Translations under genes and position numbers: made by a program
The notes under the pieces: generated by a model
Told to the model about the DNA's origin: nothing
What the model saw: the letters and a program-made list of their open reading frames with translations, nothing else
The model's database searches: none
Part shown: positions 42,870 through 53,522 of the stretch, piece after piece
How positions within the stretch are numbered: the first letter of the stretch is position 1
Layout: every line of letters starts with the position of its first letter
DNA from: Ixodes scapularis
Lineage: Eukaryota > Arthropoda > Arachnida > Ixodida > Ixodidae
Length of the DNA: 64,000 nucleotides
Assembly: GCF_016920785.2 (NCBI RefSeq)
Contig: NW_024609880.1
Span: 60,401,292-60,465,291 of the forward strand
Direction of reading: 5' to 3'

Positions 42870-45860
42870 GGAGCAGTGCTTCAAGAAACTCGGGCGAAGT
42901 TCGCCAGACAGATCGAAATAAACATTACTTGTTCGTTTGTTGTTGGTGAGAATTGGAGTGGAGCCCGTCTCTTAGAGGAGAATTTTAATAACTCGGATCC
43001 AAAAACAGGGCAACGAATCTCAAAGGCGCTAGGATGGAACGTCTCAAGCAGAAAATAACATACCTGAGGTACCAGATGACAAAACTGGTCTCCGACATAG
43101 AGTCATCCAACAAGAACCATGAAGACGAGCGAAGTATGAACGTACCATCTATAAGGCTTGGTTCCTTTCAGCTACAACAAAACAACGTGAATATGGCCGT
43201 TGAACCACTAGTACTGGAGGGGGACGCAGAACAGAACTACGTTCGCACGATCAAATGCAAAGATCGAAGCACCACCTACATCGCCAAGCTTAGCCAAGAA
43301 AAATAGGAAGCCCAACGAACATAGGACTGAAGCTAATACAACGCGTGTTCACCACAACGGCAATGGAAACGTCGTAATTTCGAAGGTGAAGCTTCCAAAA
43401 CTGGAACTCTAACGATTGGATGGTGCAGGAACCGATTGGCAACCGTTCTGGGAACAGCTCAAATAAGCCATTCATGACAATGATTCACTGTATAGCGCCG
43501 AGGAGTTTAGTTACCTTCCATCGGCACTCACGTTGAATGCAGAAGCAGCGGTAGCTGGTATTCAAGTCAAGGGTGAGAACTTCAACACACTCATCGAACT
43601 CTTCAGAGAGTGCTTCAGTCGACCAGATGCTCTAATTCAAGAACACCTCACCCTACTGCTTGACTTGTCAGCGGTACGTAATTCCAAACAAGGTGAGCGC
43701 CTTATGAAGTCTCTATTATCACTTGCTGCGTAACATCCCTGCTCTCACGGCTCTCGGAGCCATGAACAACAGTTACGGAGCCGTGCTCTGCTCTGCACTA
43801 CTGAAAATGCTGCCTTCAGATTTTGTGGTCGAGAATCACAAGTGTCGATATTCCTCAGACAAAGAAGATGACAGTCTGAAAATAGAGAGCTTACAACGTT
43901 TTCGGAAGATGAAGATGGAGAGTTGAGTAAAAAGTTTAACTTGTCAACGAGAATGCAACAGTACAAGTCACAACGATAGAACAGAGGGTGGAAGGGCTCT
44001 GATTTCCAAAGTGTCGGCTGCTTCACTTTACTTGACAAGCCGCTCCATGCATCCTGAATCTCGTGCATTCTCCACTGCAAAGAATCACGTGACTCAAGAT
44101 TGCCATAATCTTTTCTCTAGATGAAGAGGAAACGAGGCTTTGAGGAGAAGGCTGGTGCTCCCGGTGTTCGAACATGAGACACGCATCTAAGGAATGCCAC
44201 AACAAAAGTAAGTGCGAACAATGCGGCAGGAGGCACATGACTGAAGTGTGTGACCCGACTTGGGAGCCAAGTAACAACACCGCCGCAGCTCAGTTGCACC
44301 CTGCGAGAGGCAAGAAGAGCACCAAAAGGCGTACTGTGCTATTCCGAAAGGCTCAAGATTGATCAGAACGAAAGCAACGAAGAACACTCGTTCGTGTCCA
44401 TTTACACAGAGGAAGCTAACGCAATTTCGTGATAAATTAAGTGTCACGTGAACTGCAGCTCGAAGTTATTGGTTAGGAGGAGGTTACTATATACGCCTTT
44501 GTGGGAAGGAAATATCGTGAAAGAGAAACATAGACGTGTACAAAATTAGATTAGGAGCCAGTACAGCGGAAAGTAACATTGCGTGGAAACCCTGGAGACA
44601 CCAGAGATTCGCTCTGATCAGCTTGTCCTGCCTTACAGTGTTCTGCAAGGAGTCAGGACAAGGATTCCTGAACTGGCAGACGTGAGCGTCGCACCAGCCC
44701 ACTTAAGGAGGCTGGGTATTTGTATTTTGATCGATGCTTACTATTACTGTGCTCTGGTCTCAGGTGAGGTACAGAAACTGCTAGGTGCACTGGCTGCTGT
44801 CAAGACGAACTTTGGGTGGACACTTCAAGGAGCAGTTTCCCACACCTGTTCGACTGCTGCAGTACTCCGATCCTGCGTGACTGAAAACACATGCTCATTG
44901 TACACCAAGCCTCGGTTGTTTTGGGAGTTGGAGAGCATGGGCATAACCGAACCGAACCTTTCATAAAAGAAGTGGTCAAGAACTCATCAAGGCACTGACA
45001 TCGTCCATCCAGCTTGTGGACGAACGGTGTGAGGTGGCCCTTCCTTGGAAGCTTAAAAAAGCGCCCACTTGCTGGCCAACCTATGAAGGAACGGGCTAAA
45101 AGACCGCCGCTGATGAATAAAATAGAACAGTTCACGCCTACCGGATAGCACTAAATGAAGATCAGGTCTTGAATCAGTAGCGGCACAGTTCCCCCTCAAC
45201 GCTTGATTGAGAAGTCTCCTAGTTACATCGATTCTCGCAAACCTCCAGGCACCCCAACGAGAAGCGCCAGAGACCATTAACGACAGAAGTATCACAAGCT
45301 CGAACGTGTTTGATTATGCAATTTCAACTCTAATACTTTCAAAAATAGCTCCAATGCATTCACGCTCAGCACGTACGGAAAGAAACTATCCGCTGCGGTA
45401 CTTAAAAGCCTACCTAGACAAAGACGTAATACTGAGGTTTGGAGGGCGCTTTGGCCATGCTGCCCTCTGCTACGATGTCAATCATCCTATTATTTTTCTT
45501 AACAACATCGTTTCACCGAGATTTTTATCAATGTCGCGCATCGACCACCTTTGCATGCTGGTCTAGTGGTGACTCTGGCAGAACCTAGGGAAGAGTTCTG
45601 GATCGTCCGAGAAAAGATAGTTGGTAAAGAAGGTACTGAAGCAATATGTCACCTGCGACCGTATCCCCAGTGGTGCGGCAACCGAGCCAGTTACACCACT
45701 ACCTCGCGACAGAGTCATCCGGACTGTCCCATACTCTAAAACAAAAGGGTGTAGCCATTTCACGCCTTGTCGCATATAAGACACGCCAAAACTTCAGTTC
45801 GACGTACTGCGGACTGACCTCGAACTGGCGGCCCTGATTTTTGCGAAAGGATTGATGGAG
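42870..45860 (+). pseudogene. BEL/Pao retrotransposon remnant, internally deleted and frameshifted
   Basis: Collinear pieces of a Pao-type polyprotein occur on the plus strand. They are: the gag region (43533-43926: VAGIQVKGENFNTLIELF, IQEHLTLLLDLSAVR, then LCSALLKMLPSDFV); a zinc knuckle (44174-44280: KECHNKSKCEQCGRRHMTEV); the protease/pre-RT boundary (44583-44835: VLPYSVLQGV, FGWTLQG); and integrase N-terminal parts (45390-45620: YLDKDVILRFGGRFGHA, HAGLVVTLAEPREEFWIVRE). The reverse transcriptase that should lie between about 44970 and 45200 is missing, so a large internal deletion has occurred. Multiple frameshifts and stops confirm it is dead. LTRs were not found. Confidence 0.8.
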
Positions 45861-46058
45861 GTAGAATATAAGATGTTTAATAGCTAAAGTACGTATCAAA
45901 AACTACAGAAAAAAACATTGAGGGTTTACAGTAGGGCCAAGAGAACCCCGATTACTTTTTTGCAGTCCGTTACAAGCACATTTGCTATTTTAATAAGTTG
46001 TAGAACTCGTCTATCAAGCTGCTCGTGAACGTTGGCACCGTTGGTTCAACGCCAGTGT
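45861..46058. other. Left flank of the Penelope insertion
   Basis: Non-coding sequence between the BEL/Pao remnant and the target duplication. Nothing recognised. Confidence 0.5.
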
Positions 46059-46070
46059 GCTTTGCGTCAA
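46059..46070 (+). repeat. Left copy of 12-bp target-site duplication
   Basis: GCTTTGCGTCAA is identical to 52437-52448 on the far side of the Penelope complex. Confidence 0.85.
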
Positions 46071-46275
46071 TAGCAGTAAAGTTGACATTTGGGCTAGTTG
46101 GTAGTCTAACATATTGAGGTATTTAGCGCACAAGGTAGGAAGAAGAAGGACAGGACAGAAAAGAGCGCTACTCACAACTACGTTTACTAAGAAAAAGGGA
46201 AGAGAAAGAAAACACCTAAATAATCCGCCGCGGACTCGTGCACCTGCCACAGCCCCGTGAATGATAGCGGCTAGT

Positions 46276-48195
46276 TCATCCAGGCTCGTGCGGGCCCTTC
46301 ATTGTTTGTTCAAGGAATTTCCTTTCCTCGTTTGTTAGCGTAACGGATTCAACGCTGATACAGTTCCTGTCCTCGCGAAGGATGTAGAAGGCCTCCAATA
46401 CCTCGCGGGTCAATTTGTCTTTGTTCTTCCCCAGGATGTTGGTCTCACGGAATAATGGTCTGCATGTGCATTCCCTGCAATGGAGAGGAAGATTTCCGCC
46501 CACTGTAGCCTTCAAGGAGTAATCATGCTCCCGGAGGCGGTCATTGAGGCATCTGCCCGTTTGGCCTATGTAGCTCTTACCACACGAAAGAGGTATCTTA
46601 TACACGACGCCCGAAGCGCATGGTAGGAATTCGTTTGCATGCTTCTTGGTGCACGTGGGTTTTGTGGTACCCTCAGCATGCGCATTCACTCTATTGCAAA
46701 TTTGGCTCATTTTTTGTGGTGCTGAAAAAACTACTCTGACCCCATAGCGGCTTGCGACGTTCTTTAAATTATGGGACATCCTGTGAAGGTACGGTATTAC
46801 AACTGGCCTTGTTTGCTTGACACTGGTCTTGTTGGACTGGAAGCCTTTTGCCTTCTTGACCAGAGCGTTTGCCACATCCGCCAGTAGGGCTGACGAATAG
46901 CCGGCTTTTGTTAGCCTCTCTACTTGCGTGGTGAAGCTGGCTGACATAGTATGACGACAAGACTTCCTTAGTGCCGAGCCCAGACACGTTAGAGCTATGC
47001 CCCTCTTGATGATTTTTGAGTGCGCCGAGCCGTAGTCTAGAATGGCTTTCTTGGAACGTGGGCTGTACGACCAACAAACATGGGTGTCCCCCAGGTGGAG
47101 TGAAAGATCCAGGTACTGAAGTATGTTTTCTTTGGGCACCTCAAATGTAAACTTAAGGCCGCCTCCGTACTCAGCAAAGGTCTCCATAATGTCTGCTACT
47201 TGTATGTTCATACGTTCGTCATCTTGAAGAATTACCAGGAAGTCGTCAACATACCTGGCGACCTTGTTCACATTTTTGCCTTCAAGCGCACTTTCTATCA
47301 CACAGTCCACTGCTCCCAAGTAGATGTCACTAAGGACTGGGGCAACGCAGGAACCGATACAGACTCCTGACTTCTGCAGATAGCACCCATCCCGCCACCC
47401 AACTATCATAGACTTCAGGTAGAACTGTAGAAGCTCCATAAAGCTCTCAATGGGTACTCCGCTGGAACTTCGGAAAGCGAGCTCTCCATTAGCTTCTATA
47501 CAATCCTTCACCGAGGTCAGTAGCTGGTCGTGTGGCAAGGAGTAAAAAAGATTCTCCACGTCAATGCTGAAAGCGGTTCTCTTCTCAGGACCCCCTAATC
47601 GGAGATATTCCACTATCTCCTCAGAGTTGGCAACCCTGAAGGGGTCTCTAATGCTTAGGGCGGACAGTTGTTTTTGAAGATAGAAAGCAACTTGCTTTTG
47701 CCACGATCCCTTTTCTGTGACAATGGCTCTAAATGGACAGGCCTCTTTATGTGTTTTTACGCTGAAGAAGACCTCGAGGTGTAAGCGCTCTGCTTTCCCA
47801 ACTCTTGCGGCTAACTGGGTTAACGCTAGCCGCTCACACAGATTTTTTGCTTTATCTCTGGTTTTCTTCAGGGCGACTTGCACCGGTCTAAAATTTTTCT
47901 CAATAGCTGCCCTGGCCTTTTCGTTGTACTGGCCATCTGGCAACACTACAAAATGTCCTTCCTTATCAGATAACAGGACGCGTAGTCCATTAGTGACCAT
48001 GTATTCTACCAAGGGCCTAAACGGTCCCACTGGTCCTCTTTTTTGCGGAACCTGAAGGTTATCCACGCACTCAGAGATGCACCTTGGTCGGTCCTCCTCT
48101 ACTGTCCGGTATGCTACTTTCTTGGCTAGTGTGACAAACTCCGGTGGGCTCAAGACTGGCTCGTAGCAAAACTTAGGGCCTACCTCCAACCGCTT
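46276..48195 (-). pseudogene. Penelope copy A (inverted, 5'-truncated RT/GIY-YIG)
   Basis: The minus-strand frame starts at the equivalent of residue 168 of the full-length protein (KRLEVGPK) and runs to the normal stop at 46276. It keeps the RT motifs (FSIDVENLFYSLPH, YVDD) and the C-terminal GIY-YIG endonuclease. Upstream of the junction the frame stays open for 32 codons into the antisense of copy B, which is accidental. It lacks the N-terminal 167 residues and is expected to be inactive alone. The 3' end extends about 38 bp past the point where copy C ends, into the first bases of a further unit. Confidence 0.85.
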
Positions 48196-49683
48196 AGCGT
48201 AAAAACACATAAAGAGGCCTGTCCATTTAGAGCCATTGTCACAGAAAAGGGATCGTGGCAAAAGCAAGTTGCTTTCTATCTTCAAAAACAACTGTCCGCC
48301 CTAAGCATTAGAGACCCCTTCAGGGTTGCCAACTCTGAGGAGATAGTGGAATATCTCCGATTAGGGGGTCCTGAGAAGAGAACCGCTTTCAGCATTGACG
48401 TGGAGAATCTTTTTTACTCCTTGCCACACGACCAGCTACTGACCTCGGTGAAGGATTGTATAGAAGCTAATGGAGAGCTCGCTTTCCGAAGTTCCAGCGG
48501 AGTACCCATTGAGAGCTTTATGGAGCTTCTACAGTTCTACCTGAAGTCTATGATAGTTGGGTGGCGGGATGGGTGCTATCTGCAGAAGTCAGGAGTCTGT
48601 ATCGGTTCCTGCGTTGCCCCAGTCCTTAGTGACATCTACTTGGGAGCAGTGGACTGTGTGATAGAAAGTGCGCTTGAAGGCAAAAATGTGAACAAGGTCG
48701 CCAGGTATGTTGACGACTTCCTGGTAATTCTTCAAGATGACGAACGTATGAACATACAAGTAGCAGACATTATGGAGACCTTTGCTGAGTACGGAGGCGG
48801 CCTTAAGTTTACATTTGAGGTGCCCAAAGAAAACATACTTCAGTACCTGGATCTTTCACTCCACCTGGGGGACACCCATGTTTGTTGGTCGTACAGCCCA
48901 CGTTCCAAGAAAGCCATTCTAGACTACGGCTCGGCGCACTCAAAAATCATCAAGAGGGGCATAGCTCTAACGTGTCTGGGCTCGGCACTAAGGAAGTCTT
49001 GTCGTCATACTATGTCAGCCAGCTTCACCACGCAAGTAGAGAGGCTAACAAAAGCCGGCTATTCGTCAGCCCTACTGGCGGATGTGGCAAACGCTCTGGT
49101 CAAGAAGGCAAAAGGCTTCCAGTCCAACAAGACCAGTGTCAAGCAAACAAGGCCAGTTGTAATACCGTACCTTCACAGGATGTCCCATAATTTAAAGAAC
49201 GTCGCAAGCCGCTATGGGGTCAGAGTAGTTTTTTCAGCACCACAAAAAATGAGCCAAATTTGCAATAGAGTGAATGCGCATGCTGAGGGTACCACAAAAC
49301 CCACGTGCACCAAGAAGCATGCAAACGAATTCCTACCATGCGCTTCGGGCGTCGTGTATAAGATACCTCTTTCGTGTGGTAAGAGCTACATAGGCCAAAC
49401 GGGCAGATGCCTCAATGACCGCCTCCGGGAGCATGATTACTCCTTGAAGGCTACAGTGGGCGGAAATCTTCCTCTCCATTGCAGGGAATGCACATGCAGA
49501 CCATTATTCCGTGAGACCAACATCCTGGGGAAGAACAAAGACAAATTGACCCGCGAGGTATTGGAGGCCTTCTACATCCTTCGCGAGGACAGGAACTGTA
49601 TCAGCGTTGAATCCGTTACGCTAACAAACAAGGAAAGGAAATTCCTTGAACAAACAATGAAGGGCCCGCACGAGCCTGGATGA
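48196..49683 (+). pseudogene. Penelope copy B (direct, 5'-truncated RT/GIY-YIG)
   Basis: The frame begins at the equivalent of residue 312 (SVKTHKEACPFRAIV) and is open to the normal TGA at 49683. It includes the catalytic YVDD and complete GIY-YIG parts but not the N-terminal third. With copy A it forms an inverted repeat of about 1.6 kb per arm separated by about 0.5 kb. It serves as the upstream unit whose 3' region precedes copy C. Confidence 0.85.
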
Positions 49684-49846
49684 ACTAGCCGCTATCATTC
49701 ACGGGGCTGTGGCAGGTGCACGAGTCCGCGGCGGATTATTTAGGTGTTTTCTTTCTCTTCCCTTTTTCTTAGTAAACGTAGTTGTGAGTAGCGCTCTTTT
49801 CTGTCCTGTCCTTCTTCTTCCTACCTTGTGCGCTAAATACCTCAAT
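49684..49846 (+). other. Penelope 3' region / pLTR segment between copies B and C
   Basis: 163 bp shared with the 3' ends of copies A (46113-46275, inverse) and C (52268 to about 52434). It includes GAGTCCG-CGG-CGGAT, a stem-loop resembling helix II of a hammerhead ribozyme, and a pyrimidine-rich tract. Penelope pLTRs are known to carry hammerhead ribozymes, but the conserved CUGAUGA and GAAA cores are not intact here. Confidence 0.5.
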
Positions 49847-52267
49847 ATGTTAGACTACCAACTAGCCCAAATGTCAACTTTACTGCAGTTTATTTCTTTT
49901 GCATCGGGCACTTCTCCTGTAAGCTTCAACCTTCCTTTCTCGGATCCATGTATCCTTGTTAACCTAATCGCCCGTTGTGTGTGTAGTGCCCGGGTGGCCT
50001 CTTGGCACATTCGAAGAGGTACCTGCCCAGTGGAACTCAGAGGTGTGTGCGGCTTCCTTGCTCCATCGACTGGGCATACGAGAAGGGTATGCCGTGTGCT
50101 GCGATCGGAATACTGGCGCCAGGAAAGATATTTCAGAGACTGCCTGCGAGTAGCCTGTGCTTCCAGTACTGGCAATGATGGACAAAAACGAAGATACTTC
50201 CGTAGGATGAGCAAGTCAGCGGGAGATGCTACGGAGTTCCTCTGGCAAAGCATTAGACCCCATCTACCAACCAAGAAAGACAAGGTTCCCTCCCAGGCGG
50301 GCAAGTTCACAATCCTAGGTGATGTAACGATTCCACCGGATGTTGGCAAGCGGTTGGAGGTAGGCCCTAAGTTTTGCTACGAGCCAGTCTTGAGCCCACC
50401 GGAGTTGGTCACACTAGCCAAGAAAGTAGCATACCGGACAGTAGAGGAGGACCGACCAAGGTGCATCTCTGAGTGCGTGGATAACCTTCAGGTTCCGCAA
50501 AAAAGAGGACCAGTGGGACCGTTTAGGCCCTTGGTAGAATACATGGTCACTAATGGACTACGCGTCCTGTTATCTGATAAGGAAGGACATTTTGTAGTGT
50601 TGCCAGATGGCCAGTACAACGAAAAGGCCAGGGCAGCTATTGAGAAAAATTTTAGACCGGTGCAAGTCGCCCTGAAGAAAACCAGAGATAAAGCAAAAAA
50701 TCTGTGTGAGCGGCTAGCGTTAACCCAGTTAGCCGCAAGAGTTGGGAAAGCAGAGCGCTTACACCTCGAGGTCTTCTTCAGCGTAAAAACACATAAAGAG
50801 GCCTGTCCATTTAGAGCCATTGTCACAGAAAAGGGATCGTGGCAAAAGCAAGTTGCTTTCTATCTTCAAAAACAACTGTCCGCCCTAAGCATTAGAGACC
50901 CCTTCAGGGTTGCCAACTCTGAGGAGATAGTGGAATATCTCCGATTAGGGGGTCCTGAGAAGAGAACCGCTTTCAGCATTGACGTGGAGAATCTTTTTTA
51001 CTCCTTGCCACACGACCAGCTACTGACCTCGGTGAAGGATTGTATAGAAGCTAATGGAGAGCTCGCTTTCCGAAGTTCCAGCGGAGTACCCATTGAGAGC
51101 TTTATGGAGCTTCTACAGTTCTACCTGAAGTCTATGATAGTTGGGTGGCGGGATGGGTGCTATCTGCAGAAGTCAGGAGTCTGTATCGGTTCCTGCGTTG
51201 CCCCAGTCCTTAGTGACATCTACTTGGGAGCAGTGGACTGTGTGATAGAAAGTGCGCTTGAAGGCAAAAATGTGAACAAGGTCGCCAGGTATGTTGACGA
51301 CTTCCTGGTAATTCTTCAAGATGACGAACGTATGAACATACAAGTAGCAGACATTATGGAGACCTTTGCTGAGTACGGAGGCGGCCTTAAGTTTACATTT
51401 GAGGTGCCCAAAGAAAACATACTTCAGTACCTGGATCTTTCACTCCACCTGGGGGACACCCATGTTTGTTGGTCGTACAGCCCACGTTCCAAGAAAGCCA
51501 TTCTAGACTACGGCTCGGCGCACTCAAAAATCATCAAGAGGGGCATAGCTCTAACGTGTCTGGGCTCGGCACTAAGGAAGTCTTGTCGTCATACTATGTC
51601 AGCCAGCTTCACCACGCAAGTAGAGAGGCTAACAAAAGCCGGCTATTCGTCAGCCCTACTGGCGGATGTGGCAAACGCTCTGGTCAAGAAGGCAAAAGGC
51701 TTCCAGTCCAACAAGACCAGTGTCAAGCAAACAAGGCCAGTTGTAATACCGTACCTTCACAGGATGTCCCATAATTTAAAGAACGTCGCAAGCCGCTATG
51801 GGGTCAGAGTAGTTTTTTCAGCACCACAAAAAATGAGCCAAATTTGCAATAGAGTGAATGCGCATGCTGAGGGTACCACAAAACCCACGTGCACCAAGAA
51901 GCATGCAAACGAATTCCTACCATGCGCTTCGGGCGTCGTGTATAAGATACCTCTTTCGTGTGGTAAGAGCTACATAGGCCAAACGGGCAGATGCCTCAAT
52001 GACCGCCTCCGGGAGCATGATTACTCCTTGAAGGCTACAGTGGGCGGAAATCTTCCTCTCCATTGCAGGGAATGCACATGCAGACCATTATTCCGTGAGA
52101 CCAACATCCTGGGGAAGAACAAAGACAAATTGACCCGCGAGGTATTGGAGGCCTTCTACATCCTTCGCGAGGACAGGAACTGTATCAGCGTTGAATCCGT
52201 TACGCTAACAAACAAGGAAAGGAAATTCCTTGAACAAACAATGAAGGGCCCGCACGAGCCTGGATGA
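49847..52267 (+). CDS. Penelope-like reverse transcriptase with GIY-YIG endonuclease, intact
   Basis: An uninterrupted 806-aa frame from ATG 49847, at the exact boundary between the upstream pLTR and this unit, to TGA 52267. The frame is open further upstream through the pLTR, but this ATG is the natural unit start. Domains: a basic N-terminal region (1-160), a Penelope RT (about 300-560) with SVKTHK, FSIDVENLFYSLPH, GVCIGSCVAPVLSDIYLG and RYVDDFLVIL (YVDD at 482-485), and a C-terminal GIY-YIG endonuclease (about 690-760) with VVYKIPLSCGKSYIGQTGR.LNDRLREH preceded by a Cys/His cluster. The product copies its RNA at nicked target DNA. All visible catalytic motifs are present; it could be active. 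Confidence 0.92.
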   Translation: MLDYQLAQMSTLLQFISFASGTSPVSFNLPFSDPCILVNLIARCVCSARVASWHIRRGTCPVELRGVCGFLAPSTGHTRRVCRVLRSEYWRQERYFRDCLRVACASSTGNDGQKRRYFRRMSKSAGDATEFLWQSIRPHLPTKKDKVPSQAGKFTILGDVTIPPDVGKRLEVGPKFCYEPVLSPPELVTLAKKVAYRTVEEDRPRCISECVDNLQVPQKRGPVGPFRPLVEYMVTNGLRVLLSDKEGHFVVLPDGQYNEKARAAIEKNFRPVQVALKKTRDKAKNLCERLALTQLAARVGKAERLHLEVFFSVKTHKEACPFRAIVTEKGSWQKQVAFYLQKQLSALSIRDPFRVANSEEIVEYLRLGGPEKRTAFSIDVENLFYSLPHDQLLTSVKDCIEANGELAFRSSSGVPIESFMELLQFYLKSMIVGWRDGCYLQKSGVCIGSCVAPVLSDIYLGAVDCVIESALEGKNVNKVARYVDDFLVILQDDERMNIQVADIMETFAEYGGGLKFTFEVPKENILQYLDLSLHLGDTHVCWSYSPRSKKAILDYGSAHSKIIKRGIALTCLGSALRKSCRHTMSASFTTQVERLTKAGYSSALLADVANALVKKAKGFQSNKTSVKQTRPVVIPYLHRMSHNLKNVASRYGVRVVFSAPQKMSQICNRVNAHAEGTTKPTCTKKHANEFLPCASGVVYKIPLSCGKSYIGQTGRCLNDRLREHDYSLKATVGGNLPLHCRECTCRPLFRETNILGKNKDKLTREVLEAFYILREDRNCISVESVTLTNKERKFLEQTMKGPHEPG

Positions 52268-52436
52268 ACTAGCCGCTATCATTCACGGGGCTGTGGCAGG
52301 TGCACGAGTCCGCGGCGGATTATTTAGGTGTTTTCTTTCTCTTCCCTTTTTCTTAGTAAACGTAGTTGTGAGTAGCGCTCTTTTCTGTCCTGTCCTTCTT
52401 CTTCCTACCTTGTGCGCTAAATACCTCAATATATAA

Positions 52437-52448
52437 GCTTTGCGTCAA
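52437..52448 (+). repeat. Right copy of 12-bp target-site duplication
   Basis: GCTTTGCGTCAA, identical to 46059-46070. Confidence 0.85.
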
Positions 52449-53019
52449 ACTGAAGTATTGGTGTGTATTATATGTGACGAGTGGGTGTAAAGATATACCA
52501 ATTTTTCTGTGAGCATTTAACGTTAAAGTTATTAATTTTGCTGTACCTTTCAGCAGAAATGACCAAAGTAGGAACAATATTTCCTTCGTCATCAACTTCA
52601 CCTGTGCAGTCAGACGTGACAAACACCTGGAAATGATGACAGATATGTCTACCAGCAACTTTTTGATGACCATTCAGAGATTTGTGGCTTGAAGAGGAAT
52701 GTGAAGAGTCATCTTTTCGTATAACGTGCAAACATTTCTGCGTGCTTCCAGAAATCTGAAGAAACTGTGGACGACATCATGTAACAAAAAGTACAGAGCT
52801 TCTTCGCGGATTGTCAGATCCAGTTAAAGTTTATTATTTTCGAAAGAGACACCTGGTGGGGTAATTTCTGCGAGAGAATGCTTAAATATGTCAAGTCTTC
52901 ACTCAAGAAAGTGTTAGGCAGCAGCAAAGGCTATTTCGAAGAGCTTTCATGAACAATCGCTCTCGACTCGTTTTGTTTGCCCGCTTGCTCCAACCTGTCG
53001 ATCCTGCCCGGGCTCTACA
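52449..53019. other. Right flank of the Penelope insertion; unrecognised minus-strand frame
   Basis: A minus-strand frame of 87 codons (52731-52468) has an unusual His/Ser-rich start and a VFVTSDCTGEVDDEGNIVP stretch. I cannot assign it. It may be an exon of a decayed element. Confidence 0.3.
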
Positions 53020-53293
53020 ATGTCTTATGTTTTAGTAGAATTTCTATTCGACAAGACCCAGCCAGTTGTGAGTTCCGACGATGTAAGGGACTTTAGCGGT
53101 GTAGTTGAAAACGACAAGGTGTACCAGGTCTACTGGGCCGGTGACGCGCGAACAAAAGGATCGTTCTACGACGCGAAAGTACTCTACATGGCAGGTGAGT
53201 AGAACTGAAGTACGGCGAGTGATGTACGTGTGCTTTGCGTAACATGCTGACGGCTTAACTGCATTTGCAGCCGAAGCATCTCGTATAAAATGA
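53020..53293 (+). CDS. Small two-exon protein resembling the N-terminal module of arthropod BEN-domain proteins
   Basis: Exon 1, 53020-53194 (ATG to a GTGAGT donor, phase 1), and exon 2, 53271-53293 (after TTTGCAG), give a 65-aa protein ending in TGA. Exon 1 starts MSYVLVEFLFDKTQPVVSSD and contains VYWAG...FYDAKVLYMA. This V.F.....VV.S..V....VYW...Y.AKVL layout is a module often found at the start of tick BEN-domain and transposon-associated genes. No BEN domain follows here, so it is either a stand-alone fragment or the first exon of a gene whose rest is lost. Both the gene model and the family link are tentative. Confidence 0.4.
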
Positions 53294-53312
53294 ATAGTCA
53301 AATCGAGTTTCC

Positions 53313-53411
53313 AAAGCGGTAGCATAGCATAGGGGTAAGGTGTACGATTATTACGCAAGCGGTCGCGGGTTCGATGCGCGGTGGTCCTGCTTTTTTTTTT
53401 TTTTTTTTTTT
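53313..53411 (+). repeat. tRNA-like sequence followed by a 21-T run (SINE or pseudo-tRNA)
   Basis: TAGCATAGGGGTAAGG resembles a pol III A box and GGTTCGATGC a B box about 38 bp downstream. A D-arm and an anticodon arm with a seven-base loop can be drawn (one mismatch in the anticodon stem), and the T arm has four of five pairs. The acceptor stem does not pair, so it is not a functional tRNA. A run of 21 T (53391-53411) follows directly and could act as a pol III terminator. Confidence 0.5.
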
Positions 53412-53522
53412 CTCAAACATTTTGTTTTATCGAGGCATTCGGCGATATTTATGTGTGCGTATAGCTTTACTCTTATATAAATGCTACCGTTGTTGATGAA
53501 ATTCCCTTGGCAGTGGCAGTCA

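Larger units (their letters stand above)
46071..52436. mobile_element. Penelope-like retroelement complex: inverted, truncated and full-length copies in one insertion
   Basis: Three nearly identical copies are fused. Copy A is on the minus strand (46071-48195) and 5'-truncated. Copy B is on the plus strand (48196 to about 49846), more strongly 5'-truncated. Copy C is on the plus strand (about 49847-52436) and full length. A and B meet head to head at a sharp junction (48195/48196) without overlap. B and C are head to tail, so B's 3' region acts as the pLTR of C. A single 12-bp duplication flanks the entire block, so it inserted as a unit or arose in one event. Copies differ by only a few residues (for example NEERK in A, NKERK in B and C), so the insertion is very young. 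Confidence 0.9.

Noticed and set aside
48196..48291. N-terminal extension of the copy A Penelope frame
   Set aside because: These 32 codons are antisense of copy B created by the head-to-head junction, not a real protein start.
49709..49846. 45-codon upstream extension of the full-length Penelope frame
   Set aside because: Lies in the 3' region of copy B and starts at GTG; the ATG at 49847 sits at the unit boundary and is preferred.
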